Position numbers and translations under genes: made by a program. A stretch of 64,000 nucleotides of DNA, taken from the NCBI RefSeq assembly GCF_900108945.1, contig NZ_FNYE01000014.1:124001-188000 (forward strand), in the 5' to 3' direction. Below are positions 43,288 through 51,963 of the stretch, piece by piece. Each line of letters begins with the position of its first letter. Position 1 is the stretch's first letter. Origin of the DNA: Paraburkholderia diazotrophica (GTDB lineage: Bacteria > Pseudomonadota > Gammaproteobacteria > Burkholderiales > Burkholderiaceae). A model generated the notes under the pieces. That model saw only the letters and a program-made list of their open reading frames with translations. It did not search any database and was not told the origin of the DNA.

Positions 43288-44358
43288 ATGATTCGAATCG
43301 AATGCCAGGCGCAGCTGATTGTGCGGGACAGCAACGGCGGAACGTCCAGCCTGACTGACGCTGTACCGTTGCTCGCGCTCGTCGACCAGACAGGGAGCAT
43401 TGCGCAGGCCGCTGCGCTTAAGGGTTTGTCCTACCGTCATGCGTGGGGTTTGCTGCGCGCGATCGAGACGCAGCTGGGCGGCGCGCTGATCGAAAAGGAA
43501 CGCGGGCGCGGCTCTGCGCTGTCGGAATTGGGGCAGGCCGTGTTGCGCGCGCAACGACTTTGCGGCGAGCGGCTGGACGGCAACATGCAGGCGCTGGCGA
43601 GCGAAGTCGCAAGCGATCTGAACCGTTGGCTCGCGCCGCCTGCTGACGATGTGCGCATCCATGCATCGCATGGTTACGCGGTGGCCGCGCTCGTGACGGC
43701 GCTCGTCGCCGACGACGTGCCGCTCGACATCAAGTATCGCGACAGCGCCGAAGCAATCACCGCGCTCGCGCGCGGCGAGTGCGACCTGGCGGGCTTTCAC
43801 CTGCCGCGCGGCGAGTTTCGTGCTGTGTGCGCGGACAAGTATCGCCAGTGGCTCGATCCGCAACGTCACGTGCTCGTGCATCTGACGCGGCGCAAGCAGG
43901 GGCTCTTTCTCGCGAAGGGCAATCCGAAACGCATCGAAGGATTGACGGACCTTGCGCGCGACGACATTCGCTTTGTCAACCGGCAGCACGGTTCGGGCAC
44001 GCGCATGCTGATCGACCTGGCGCTGCGTCGCGTGGGCGTCGATCCGGACCGGATCAACGGCTATGCATCGACGGAGCTGACGCATTCGGCGATCGCGGCG
44101 TTCGTCGCGAGCGGAATGGCGGATGTCGGGTTCGGCGTCGAGCCGGCCGCGCATCACTTTGGGCTCGACTTCATTCCGATCGTCGACGAGGACTATTACT
44201 TTGCGTGCGATCGCGCGCGCCTCGAACGCGAGCCGCTGGCAACCGTCATGACGGTGCTGGGCGGCGACACGTTCCGGCAGAGCGTCGCGCATCTGGAAGG
44301 CTACGATCCCATCGATTGCGGCAGGCTGCTCGAACTGGACGAAGGTCTCGCGGGATAG
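43288..44358 (+). CDS. fdsR: ModE-like DNA-binding regulator with PBP-like sensor domain, probable FdsR
   Basis: A 356-aa regulator. The N-terminal 90 residues form a winged helix of ModE/LysR type (ALVDQTGSIAQAAALKGLSYRHAWGLLRAIE, then EKERGRGSALSELGQAVL). The C-terminal 240 residues are a periplasmic-binding-protein-like domain (GYAVAALVTALV, GECDLAGFHLP, NRQHGSGTRMLIDLAL, ASGMADVGFGVEPAA), the PF12727-type fold often tied to molybdate or molybdopterin sensing. It is divergent from the fds operon, as fdsR is in Cupriavidus necator, where it is reported to control fds transcription. The symbol is based on position and architecture. Confidence 0.82.
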   Translation: MIRIECQAQLIVRDSNGGTSSLTDAVPLLALVDQTGSIAQAAALKGLSYRHAWGLLRAIETQLGGALIEKERGRGSALSELGQAVLRAQRLCGERLDGNMQALASEVASDLNRWLAPPADDVRIHASHGYAVAALVTALVADDVPLDIKYRDSAEAITALARGECDLAGFHLPRGEFRAVCADKYRQWLDPQRHVLVHLTRRKQGLFLAKGNPKRIEGLTDLARDDIRFVNRQHGSGTRMLIDLALRRVGVDPDRINGYASTELTHSAIAAFVASGMADVGFGVEPAAHHFGLDFIPIVDEDYYFACDRARLEREPLATVMTVLGGDTFRQSVAHLEGYDPIDCGRLLELDEGLAG

Positions 44359-44511
44359 GGTGGCGTGTGGCACACCGCTTTCGGCGCGCGGGTAAGCGAC
44401 GGTAATAGCGCGCAAAGCCATAGAGGCTGCGTCGCCGCGCGCTTTGCGCTAATCTCTACGCTTTCGTTACTCCGCCTCATTTACGTGGCGCTTGTGCCGC
44501 GCCCAATCGAC

Positions 44512-44778
44512 ATGAAATTTCTAGTTTCCGCTTGTGCAGCCGCGCTCACTGCCGGCACGTTGTTTGCCACGATGTCTGTTGCGTTCGCGCAGAATTCGCC
44601 CGGCGTGCCGGGCGGCATCCTTAACGACGAGTTCCGTCTGAACGAGCATCCGCAGATGCCGTTCGGCGCTTCGGCTCCATCGAAGAAGTTCCAGAGCGAC
44701 AAGCCTTCGAAAATGCGCAAGCGCGGCGACAACGGCGATCCGAACGGCTGCAACCTCAAGTGCCCCGAGGATCAATAA
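44512..44778 (+). CDS. Small secreted protein of unknown function
   Basis: An 88-aa protein with a clear Sec signal peptide ending VAFAQ (about residue 27). The mature part is short, polar and basic in the middle (SKKFQSDKPSKMRKRGD) and ends NGCNLKCPEDQ, giving two closely spaced Cys. I recognise no domain. The start at 44512 places the signal peptide at the N-terminus; the open frame extends upstream without coding character. It is probably periplasmic or secreted. Confidence 0.65.
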   Translation: MKFLVSACAAALTAGTLFATMSVAFAQNSPGVPGGILNDEFRLNEHPQMPFGASAPSKKFQSDKPSKMRKRGDNGDPNGCNLKCPEDQ

Positions 44779-44841
44779 CTATTCGGGGTTTCGGCTGCGG
44801 CCGTTTTGTCGCGCTTGCGTGCTGATGGAAAGGTTGTGCGA

Positions 44842-45201
44842 TTACGGCTTCGCTGTGTGCCACATGTCCTTGAAGCCCTCGCCGTTCATGTCGCCGGGCT
44901 TTTCGTCCTTGGCGAAGCGGTAGAGCGGTTTTCCTTTGTACGCCCATTGCTTCTTGCCATCCCCCCCGTCGATCACGGTCCAGTCGCCCGAGGGCTTGTC
45001 GGCCGAGTCGGCGGCGGCGGCAGGCCAATACGTCGTGCAGCCGCCCGTGCAGGCGCTTTTTCCGGGTGTCGTGTCCTTGTCGAAGGTATAGAGCGTTCTG
45101 CCTTGTTCATCGACGAGACGTCCGTCCATGGTTTTCGGCGGCGCCGCGAAGGCAGTCTGCTGAACAGCGAGAGCGGCGATGAGAAGGAGAGTCTTGCGCA
45201 T
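44842..45201 (-). CDS. Secreted YxFxxD-repeat protein (COG4315-like)
   Basis: A 119-aa exported protein: signal peptide MRKTLLLIAALAVQQTAFAA, then GRLVDEQGRTLYTFDKDTTPGKSACTGGCTTYWPA and a second, degenerate copy (GKPLYRFAKDEKPGD). These are the Yx(F/W/Y)xxD repeats of the COG4315 family of predicted secreted or lipoprotein proteins. The CTGGC pair is typical. The start at 45201 has AGGAG upstream. Function unknown; binding of small hydrophobic or redox compounds is sometimes proposed. Confidence 0.82.
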   Translation of the reverse strand: MRKTLLLIAALAVQQTAFAAPPKTMDGRLVDEQGRTLYTFDKDTTPGKSACTGGCTTYWPAAAADSADKPSGDWTVIDGGDGKKQWAYKGKPLYRFAKDEKPGDMNGEGFKDMWHTAKP

Positions 45202-45405
45202 GATGCGGCTCCTGTTCTGACGTTGTATATGGAGTTTATGCAATCGATCGGCATGCGTACGCTGTAATTGCGTGCGCATGGATTAAACGGTTTGCGAGCC
45301 GCAATATTCCATGCGTTGTGGGACGGCAACGATTATTGTTTGTTTGTCTCGCCGTTGTCATCTGAGCAGATGAAGCATAGCCCCGCGCGTCAGATCGGCA
45401 GCCGA

Positions 45406-45657
45406 TCAGGTTCGAATCAGCGTCGCGCCGCAAGTGGTGATGTCGCCGAGGTAGGCCACACGCAGACCGTCGTGCCGACGTCTGCCGCTGGCGATGATCG
45501 GATATTTGCCGCCGCAGCGAGGGCACGCGACCAGATGGCCATCAAGTGCCACGCGGACGCCTTCGTCCGTCAAATCCAACGCTGCCTCGACGATCTTTCC
45601 GCCGTGACTGGTGGTGTCGCCGAGGCGTGCCATTGAGCGCTCGTCTATGTCTCTCAT
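45406..45657 (-). CDS. PAAR-domain protein (T6SS spike-tip type)
   Basis: An 83-aa single-domain protein. MARLGDTTSHGGKIVEA and AYLGDITTCGATLI carry the paired G-D-x-T-x-x-G motifs of the PAAR fold, with His and Cys residues able to coordinate the tip metal. It is a PAAR without a toxin extension. Alternative starts are 45657 and 45633; neither has a good ribosome site. No VgrG or other type VI secretion gene is within the window, so it is an orphan that could be loaded on a spike encoded elsewhere. Confidence 0.82.
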   Translation of the reverse strand: MRDIDERSMARLGDTTSHGGKIVEAALDLTDEGVRVALDGHLVACPRCGGKYPIIASGRRRHDGLRVAYLGDITTCGATLIRT

Positions 45658-45837
45658 GTCTGTTTCTGTCAGTTGAGGTGGTTAGTTCTACTGTGCGAAT
45701 ATTGCGGACCGTCGGAACCGATCGGTGATTCGGGATTTCACGCCATGGCGCGTGAAGCTGGCTATCAGAAAAGGTTGAAAAAGGGGCGCGGCGTTTGGCT
45801 TGCATCGAGACGCCTGCCGCGCACAGGCGACCCGCAA

Positions 45838-45870
45838 CAAAAAACCCGCGTAGCCAAGGCTATCGCGGGT
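45838..45870 (-). terminator. Intrinsic terminator of tmRNA gene
   Basis: Stem 45844-45850 with 45864-45870, continuing inward through TAGC/GCTA with one bulge. An A-run at 45838-45844 gives a U-run on the minus strand, about 35 bp beyond the tmRNA 3' end. Confidence 0.82.
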
Positions 45871-45905
45871 CTCGGGGCAGCGCAGACGCTGCCGGGAAAA
45901 ATATG

Positions 45906-46274
45906 TGGTGGAGGCGGCGGGAATCGAACCCGCGTCCAGAAGTCCTCCACGACCAGTTCTACATGTTTAGTTCTGTCTTTTGATTTAACCGCAGCGACGC
46001 GGACGAACACGCTGCGCTACGGCGATTCACTAGATTTTCGACCTTGGCGTCGTGACGCCACCAAGGCTTAACTGACGTATATGACCTCTGGCGGTATTGC
46101 TACCGGTCTTGCGACTCTGACCCGTCAGTGAGCCAGGCAGAGGACGGCGGCCTTAGGCTGCCAGTGCGAACGTATCGTCGTTTGCAGTTACGTTTTTCCC
46201 ATTGATTAACGAGGTGACGGGTCCTCGACATGCCCTAGCCGCTTCGCAACCCCTGTCGAAACCAGGTCGCCCCC
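45906..46274 (-). ncRNA. ssrA: Transfer-messenger RNA (tmRNA)
   Basis: A one-piece tmRNA of 369 nt that rescues stalled ribosomes with SmpB. The 5' end GGGGGCG (46274 downwards) pairs with CGCCTCC just before the encoded CCA at 45906-45908, forming the seven-pair acceptor stem. The T-arm sequence GGTTCGATTCC is present. The reading frame at 46153-46185 encodes the tag ANDDTFALAA and stop TAA, typical of Burkholderiaceae. It lies between a PAAR gene and gph and is followed by its own terminator. Confidence 0.97.
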
Positions 46275-46284
46275 ACAGAAGGAA

Positions 46285-46304
46285 TGAGCCACATATGTGG
46301 CTCA
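46285..46304. promoter_or_regulatory. 20-bp perfect palindrome just upstream of tmRNA 5' end
   Basis: Positions 46285-46294 are the exact reverse complement of 46295-46304, half-site TGAGCCACAT. It begins 11 bases upstream of the mature tmRNA 5' end and overlaps the expected -10 region, so it could be an operator or, if transcribed, a hairpin in the precursor 5' leader. Confidence 0.55.
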
Positions 46305-46387
46305 AATGTCATTTTACAACACCGGCTCCCGCGAGTCACGGCGAACGTTCGCGTGTTGCCGATCCGGCGTCGACATCCGCCAGCGGC

Positions 46388-47101
46388 TCAGCTGATGTAG
46401 CGCAGCAGTTCCAGCAATTCGGCAGGCGAATTCACCACGTGCCTTGCGTGCCACTGAGTCGGCGGAATGTCGTTGCCGCAATAGCCGTATGCGGCGGCCA
46501 CCGTCACCATGCCGGCGGCAAAGCCCGCCTGCACGTCGCGCAGGTCGTCACCGACATACACGACCCGCTCGGCCGGCAAGTCCAGTTCCTTCGCGGCGTG
46601 CAGCAGCGGCGCGGGGTGCGGCTTCGAGTGCGGCGTGGTGTCGCCGCTGACGACGCATCCCGCGCGCGTATCGAGCCCCAGCTGGGCGACGAGCGGTTCC
46701 GTCAGCCGCGCGACCTTGTTTGTCACGATGCCCCAGCGCACGCCACGCGCATCGAGTTCGTCGAGTATGTCGCCGATGCCGGGAAAGAGCGTGGTCTCGA
46801 TGCACAGGTCGGCTTCGTAGTTCGCGAGGAACTCTTCGCGCATCGACGAGTAGTCGTGATGCTCGGGCCCGATGCCAAACGCGCCGCCGAGGAGCCCGCG
46901 TGCGCCGGCAGACGCGAGCGGCCTCAGCTGCTCGAGCGGCACCATCTCGAGGCCGCGCTCGTGACGCATCTTGTTGACGGCGGCAGCGAGGTCGGGCGCG
47001 GTGTCCGCGAGCGTGCCGTCGAGATCGAACAGGATGCCTTGGCAGAGGCTGATCGACGCGTCTTCGTCTTCTCGTTGTGGCAGGGGCGTGGGATCGCTCA
47101 T
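46388..47101 (-). CDS. gph: Phosphoglycolate phosphatase (HAD family)
   Basis: A 237-aa HAD hydrolase that removes phosphate from 2-phosphoglycolate. Motif I nucleophile is GILFDLDGTLADTAPDL (residues about 24-40), motif II IVTNK, motif III Lys in SKPHPAPLLHA, and motif IV VYVGDDLRD. The start at 47101 gives family length. It lies 34 bp downstream of ubiG, the usual gph-ubiG pairing in this group; some annotators place this protein as MupP or an N-acetylmuramic acid-6-phosphate phosphatase, which sequence alone does not exclude. Confidence 0.88.
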   Translation of the reverse strand: MSDPTPLPQREDEDASISLCQGILFDLDGTLADTAPDLAAAVNKMRHERGLEMVPLEQLRPLASAGARGLLGGAFGIGPEHHDYSSMREEFLANYEADLCIETTLFPGIGDILDELDARGVRWGIVTNKVARLTEPLVAQLGLDTRAGCVVSGDTTPHSKPHPAPLLHAAKELDLPAERVVYVGDDLRDVQAGFAAGMVTVAAAYGYCGNDIPPTQWHARHVVNSPAELLELLRYIS

Positions 47102-47135
47102 TGATATAGGCGCGAGGCGTGAAAAGGCGGGTGGC

Positions 47136-47834
47136 TCAGGCGTCGCGACGGCACGCGAGCATGTAGTTGACGTCGGTATCGCTCGATAGCCCGAAGTGGC
47201 GGGTGAGCGGGTTGTACGTGATGCCCTTGATGTCCGCCGTTCGCAGCCCCGCGACGCGCGCGAAGCCCGCGAGCTCCGACGGACGGATGAAGCGGGCGTA
47301 GTCATGCGTGCCCTTCGGCAGCATGCGCGCGACGTACTCCGCACCGATCACTGCCAGAAGATACGACTTGACGTTACGGTTGAGCGTCGAAAAGAATACC
47401 CAGCCGCCCGGTTTGACCAGCGTCTTGCACGCCTCGACGACCTTCGACGGATCGGGCACGTGCTCGAGCATTTCCATGCACGTCACGACGTCGAACGAGG
47501 CCGGTTCGCGGGCCGCAAGCGCCTCGGCGGCGATTTCCTCGTAATTTACCGTTACGCCGCTTTCAAGGCTGTGAAGATCCGCGACGCCCAGCGCTTCGTT
47601 AGAAAGGTCGATTCCCTTCACGTCAGCGCCCAAAGTGGCCATCGATTCGGACAGAATGCCGCCGCCGCAGCCAATATCGAGCACACGCTTGCCTGCCAGA
47701 TGCGCATGCGAGTCGATCCAGTTGAGCCGTACCGGATTCAGTTCGTGCAGAGGTTTGAATTCGGCGTTCGGGTCCCACCAGCGATGCGCTAGATCGCTGA
47801 ATTTCTGCAGTTCGTGGGGATCGGCGTTGGTCAT
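47136..47834 (-). CDS. ubiG: Bifunctional ubiquinone O-methyltransferase UbiG
   Basis: A 232-aa SAM-dependent enzyme performing both O-methylations of ubiquinone synthesis. It begins MTNADPHELQKFSDLAHRWWD, the usual UbiG N-terminus. SAM motif I is VLDIGCGGGILSESMA; PLHELNPVRLNWI and VFFSTLNRNVKSYLLAVIGAEYV are strong family blocks, the latter in the region reported to contact membranes. The start at 47834 is the family start; the frame extends upstream without homology. It lies downstream of ompA and upstream of gph. Confidence 0.95.
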   Translation of the reverse strand: MTNADPHELQKFSDLAHRWWDPNAEFKPLHELNPVRLNWIDSHAHLAGKRVLDIGCGGGILSESMATLGADVKGIDLSNEALGVADLHSLESGVTVNYEEIAAEALAAREPASFDVVTCMEMLEHVPDPSKVVEACKTLVKPGGWVFFSTLNRNVKSYLLAVIGAEYVARMLPKGTHDYARFIRPSELAGFARVAGLRTADIKGITYNPLTRHFGLSSDTDVNYMLACRRDA

Positions 47835-48021
47835 GACGGATGCGGCCTCGAAGGCTGAAAAGCAGGGTGGATCGGAGAAACCCCGAGTATATAGGGCCGC
47901 GAACAGGGCGGCAAAAGCGGCTGGCATGGGCACGGCTTCGCGTTGCCGTTGCACCTCTGTCCATGTAGATGCCTGGCCAGGTGCTCGTTGGCGCTCGCGC
48001 CAGACGTCGTAAGCAGGGCAT

Positions 48022-48049
48022 AAAAAAAGCCCCGCTGGAGCGGGGCTTT
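48022..48049 (-). terminator. Intrinsic terminator after ompA
   Basis: A 10-bp perfect stem (48026-48035 with 48040-48049), loop TGGA, with a run of A on the left, which is a U-run on the minus strand. It is 22 bp past the ompA stop and separates ompA from ubiG. Confidence 0.92.
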
Positions 48050-48070
48050 GACACTGCGGTAATTTGTAGC

Positions 48071-48718
48071 TTACTGCTTCGAAGTGCCGACAACTTCGAC
48101 TTCCACGCGACGATCCGGCGCGAGGCAGGTGATGAGTTGCTTGCGGTTCTTCTGGTTGCAGCCCGTCGTGACCGGGTTGCGCTTGCCCTTGCCTTCCGTG
48201 TAGATGCGGTTGGCTTCGATGCCCTTGCTGACCAGGTATGCCTTGACAGCTTGTGCACGACGCAGCGACAGACGGTCGTTGTACTTGTCCGAACCGATGC
48301 GGTCGGTGTAGCCCGTGGCCACGACGACTTCCAGGTTCAGGGAGCCGATCTTCGATGCCAGGTCGTCCAGCTTTTCCTTGCCGGCCGGCTTCAGGATTGC
48401 CTTATCGAAGTCGAACAGGGCGTCAGCCTGATACGTGATCTTCTGGCTGGTGATAGCGGGAGCTGCCGGCGGCGGAGCCGGCGGGGTCGGTGCTTGTGCG
48501 ACCAGTGCGCCATCGCACTTTGCGTTAGCCGTTGCCGGCGTCCAGAACGCATCGCGCCAGCAAAGCTCGTTCGTGCCGTTCATCCACACGTATTCGCCGG
48601 TGCCGTTCACCCAGTTGTCATTCGTGGCTTGTCGCGACGCCGGCACCGACTGTGCCGAAGCGGATGCAGCCATAACTGCGGTAGCTGCAATGAACGCGAG
48701 CTTTGAAAGTTTATTCAT
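48071..48718 (-). CDS. ompA: OmpA family outer-membrane protein
   Basis: A 215-aa exported protein: signal peptide to SASA|QS (about residue 22), a short Trp/Asn-rich segment (NWVNGTGEYVWMNGTNELCWRD), a Pro/Ala linker, then a C-terminal OmpA peptidoglycan-binding domain (LFDFDKAILKPAGKEKL; GYTDRIGSDKYNDRLSLRRA). The binding-site Asp and Arg of the TDxxGxxxxNxxLSxxRA motif are present. The N-terminus is too short for an eight-strand barrel, so this is the short Burkholderia type that ties envelope to peptidoglycan. A strong ribosome site (GAGGAG) precedes the ATG at 48718. Confidence 0.92.
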   Translation of the reverse strand: MNKLSKLAFIAATAVMAASASAQSVPASRQATNDNWVNGTGEYVWMNGTNELCWRDAFWTPATANAKCDGALVAQAPTPPAPPPAAPAITSQKITYQADALFDFDKAILKPAGKEKLDDLASKIGSLNLEVVVATGYTDRIGSDKYNDRLSLRRAQAVKAYLVSKGIEANRIYTEGKGKRNPVTTGCNQKNRKQLITCLAPDRRVEVEVVGTSKQ

Positions 48719-49220
48719 ATTTCTCCTCTCGAAATTGAGATTACCGCAGGTTTACTGCGAGCCTGTTGACGAAGACCAGTCATACATTGCTCGAAGTATA
48801 ACATCGGTGCGGAACAAAAGACGCTGTGTGTAGACTTCGAGCAGTGTCTAACTTTGTGCGTTCGCATTTTGCCATATCGTTCCCTTCCGACGATAAAAAA
48901 ATCCTCCCCCTACAGATACGCCCGGTCGAATGTGGTGCATGCGCAACAAAAGGTGCCATGTTCGCCAGGAGCCCGCCGGAGGCGGTTCCGCGCGGGTTGC
49001 CGGACAGCATTTTCCGGGCCCGGCTGTGACACTGGCGAGGCGCTTCCAGGTGCCGTTTTCGTGTGTCCCACTAATAGGTATACGCACGTCGCCGGGAGCG
49101 GTTGCGCCGCATGTTAGAATCGCGTGATGCGCTGCGCTCGCAGACGCATAGGGGTAGGCCCAAGCGGTGAGGCGAAAAACGCGTGTCCCTCATCGTCTTC
49201 GCGCGTAAACGATACGGACA
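48719..49220. other. 502-bp divergent region between ompA and gyrA
   Basis: Holds the promoters of ompA (minus) and gyrA (plus). A TATACT-like -10 candidate for ompA lies near 48795. No coding frame with plausible start and bias is seen, and no long inverted repeat was found. The last 100 bases before gyrA include a TTAGAAT-like patch near 49,115 that may be its -10 region. Confidence 0.4.
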
Positions 49221-51848
49221 ATGGATCAATTCGCCAAAGAGACTCTACCAATCTCCCTAGAGGAGGAAATGCGCCGCTCGTATATCGAGTACGCGATGAG
49301 CGTGATCGTAGGGCGCGCGCTTCCCGATGTCCGCGATGGTCTGAAGCCGGTTCACCGGCGCGTGCTCTACGCGATGCACGAGTTGAACAACGACTGGAAC
49401 CGGGCGTACAAGAAATCGGCGCGTATCGTCGGCGACGTGATCGGTAAATACCATCCGCACGGCGACTCGGCTGTATACGACACGATCGTGCGCATGGCGC
49501 AGGATTTTTCGCTGCGCTATATGCTCGTCGATGGACAAGGCAATTTCGGGTCAGTCGACGGCGACAACGCCGCGGCGATGCGTTACACCGAAATCCGCAT
49601 GGCGAAGATCGGCCACGAGCTGCTCGCCGACATCGACAAGGAAACGGTCGACTTCCAGCCAAACTACGACGGCAGCGAGAACGAGCCGTCCATTCTGCCC
49701 TCGCGCATTCCCAATCTGCTGATCAACGGCTCGTCGGGCATTGCAGTGGGCATGGCGACGAACATTCCGCCGCACAATCTGAGCGAAATCGTCGACGCCT
49801 GCCATCACCTTCTGAAGAATCCGGAATCGACGATCGACGAACTGATCGAGATCGTGCCGGCCCCGGACTTCCCGACGGCGGGCATCATCTACGGCGTCGC
49901 CGGCGTGCGCGACGGCTATCGCACAGGCCGTGGCCGAGTGGTGATGCGCGCCGCGACGCACTTCGAAGAGATCGACCGCGGTCAGCGCATGGCGATCATC
50001 GTCGACGAGCTGCCGTATCAGGTGAACAAGCGCTCGCTGCTCGAGCGGATCGCCGAGCTGGTGAACGAGAAAAAGCTCGAAGGCATTTCGGACATTCGCG
50101 ACGAATCTGACAAGAGCGGTATGCGCGTCGTGATCGAGCTGAAGCGCGGCGAAGTGCCTGAGGTCATTCTCAACAATCTTTATAAGGCAACGCAGCTCCA
50201 GGACACGTTCGGCATGAACATGGTCGCGCTGGTCGACGGCCAGCCGAAGCTGCTGAACCTGAAGGAAATGCTCACGCATTTCCTGTCGCATCGTCGCGAA
50301 GTGCTGACGCGGCGCACCGTGTACGAGTTGCGCAAGGCGCGCGAGCGCGGTCACGTGCTCGAAGGTCTCGCCGTCGCGCTTGCCAACATCGACGAGTTCA
50401 TTGCGATCATCAAGGCCGCGCCCACACCGCCGATCGCGAAGCAGGAACTGATGGACCGCACGTGGGATTCGACGATCGTGCGGGACATGCTGCAGCGCGC
50501 GGAATCCGACGCGGCGTCATCCGGCGGCCGCGCGGCGTATCGTCCGGAGGGGCTGAACCCTGCGTACGGCATGCAGGCCGACGGTCTCTACCGACTGTCG
50601 GACACGCAGGCTCAGGAAATCCTTCAGATGCGCCTGCAACGCCTGACGGGTCTCGAGCAGGACAAGATCATCGGCGAGTACCGTGACGTGATGGCGCAGA
50701 TCGCCGACCTGCTGGATATTCTGGCGCGCCCGGAGCGCATAACTGCCATCATCTTCGACGAACTCACGTCGATCAAGAGCGAATTCGGCGATGAGCGCCG
50801 CTCGAAGATCGAAATGAACGCGACGGAGCTGAACACCGAAGACCTGATCACGCCGCAGGACATGGTCGTGACGATGTCGCACGCCGGTTATGTGAAATCG
50901 CAGCCGTTGTCCGAATATCGCGCCCAGAAGCGCGGAGGTCGCGGCAAACAGGCGACGCAGATGAAGGACGACGACTGGATCGACACGCTCTTCATCGCGA
51001 ACACGCACGATCACATCCTGTGCTTCTCGAACCGCGGCCGCGTCTACTGGTTGAAGGTCTATGAAGTGCCGCAGGGCTCGCGCAACTCGCGCGGCCGTCC
51101 GATCGTCAACATGTTCCCGCTGCAGGAAGGCGAGAAGATCACGGTGGTTTTGCCCGTCAAGGAATTTTCGGCGGACAAGTTCGTTTTCATGGCGACGGCG
51201 CTCGGCACCGTCAAGAAGACGCCGCTCGAACAGTTTAGCCGTCCGCTGAAGAAGGGCATCATCGCGGTCGGTCTGGATGACGGCGATTACCTGATCGGCG
51301 CTGCGATCACCGACGGCGAACACGACGTGATGCTGTTCTCGGATTCGGGCAAGGCAGTCCGGTTCGACGAAAACGACGTTCGTCCGATGGGCCGCGAAGC
51401 GCGCGGCGTGCGCGGCATGCAGCTCGAAGACGGCCAGCAGGTGATCGCACTGCTCGTCGCCGGCGACGAGCAGCAATCGGTGCTGACGGCAACGGAAAAC
51501 GGCTACGGCAAGCGCACGCCGATCACGGAGTACACGCGCCACGGCCGCGGCACAAAGGGCATGATCGCGATCCAGACGTCCGAGCGCAACGGCAAGGTGG
51601 TCGCCGCGACGCTGGCCGATCCGGAATCGCAGATCATGCTGATCACCAACACGGGCGTGCTGATCCGTACGCGTGTGTCGGAAATTCGAGAAATGGGCCG
51701 GGCAACGCAAGGTGTTACACTCATCAGCCTTGATGAAGGCACCAAGCTTTCCGGTCTGCAACAGATTGCCGAAGCGGAAGCCGACGTGGACGGCGACGCC
51801 GACATTTCCGCCGACGAAGCGGGCGACACCAACGGCGAAGCGTCCTGA
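49221..51848 (+). CDS. gyrA: DNA gyrase subunit A
   Basis: The breakage-reunion subunit of gyrase, 875 aa. The catalytic Tyr122 lies in AAAMRYTE. The quinolone-resistance region reads HPHGDSAVYDT with Ser83 and Asp87, the wild-type residues in E. coli numbering. The C-terminal pinwheel starts near 535 and carries the GyrA box QKRGGRGKQ. The tail is acidic (ADVDGDADISADEAGD), as in regulators of negative supercoiling. It begins the long plus-strand housekeeping block and is followed by a DUF2059 gene. Confidence 0.98.
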   Translation: MDQFAKETLPISLEEEMRRSYIEYAMSVIVGRALPDVRDGLKPVHRRVLYAMHELNNDWNRAYKKSARIVGDVIGKYHPHGDSAVYDTIVRMAQDFSLRYMLVDGQGNFGSVDGDNAAAMRYTEIRMAKIGHELLADIDKETVDFQPNYDGSENEPSILPSRIPNLLINGSSGIAVGMATNIPPHNLSEIVDACHHLLKNPESTIDELIEIVPAPDFPTAGIIYGVAGVRDGYRTGRGRVVMRAATHFEEIDRGQRMAIIVDELPYQVNKRSLLERIAELVNEKKLEGISDIRDESDKSGMRVVIELKRGEVPEVILNNLYKATQLQDTFGMNMVALVDGQPKLLNLKEMLTHFLSHRREVLTRRTVYELRKARERGHVLEGLAVALANIDEFIAIIKAAPTPPIAKQELMDRTWDSTIVRDMLQRAESDAASSGGRAAYRPEGLNPAYGMQADGLYRLSDTQAQEILQMRLQRLTGLEQDKIIGEYRDVMAQIADLLDILARPERITAIIFDELTSIKSEFGDERRSKIEMNATELNTEDLITPQDMVVTMSHAGYVKSQPLSEYRAQKRGGRGKQATQMKDDDWIDTLFIANTHDHILCFSNRGRVYWLKVYEVPQGSRNSRGRPIVNMFPLQEGEKITVVLPVKEFSADKFVFMATALGTVKKTPLEQFSRPLKKGIIAVGLDDGDYLIGAAITDGEHDVMLFSDSGKAVRFDENDVRPMGREARGVRGMQLEDGQQVIALLVAGDEQQSVLTATENGYGKRTPITEYTRHGRGTKGMIAIQTSERNGKVVAATLADPESQIMLITNTGVLIRTRVSEIREMGRATQGVTLISLDEGTKLSGLQQIAEAEADVDGDADISADEAGDTNGEAS

Positions 51849-51963
51849 TCCGCACGAAGCTTCTCAAGTCATGCGTATGATCGCGCGGGCCTCATGGGCG
51901 TATCGGGTCGATGCGCCGCCTGCGCGGCAAACCAGTTAGGTTAATTTCTCTTAGGGAGTAGTG

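Noticed and set aside
45673..46071. Plus-strand open frame across the tmRNA gene
   Set aside because: It overlaps a clearly identified tmRNA on the other strand and has no coding features.
45658..46387. Prophage or genomic island at the tmRNA gene
   Set aside because: No integrase, no repeat of the tmRNA 3' end and no shift in composition were seen.
49431..49500. Possible quinolone-resistance change in gyrA
   Set aside because: Ser83 and Asp87 are the wild-type residues in this reading.
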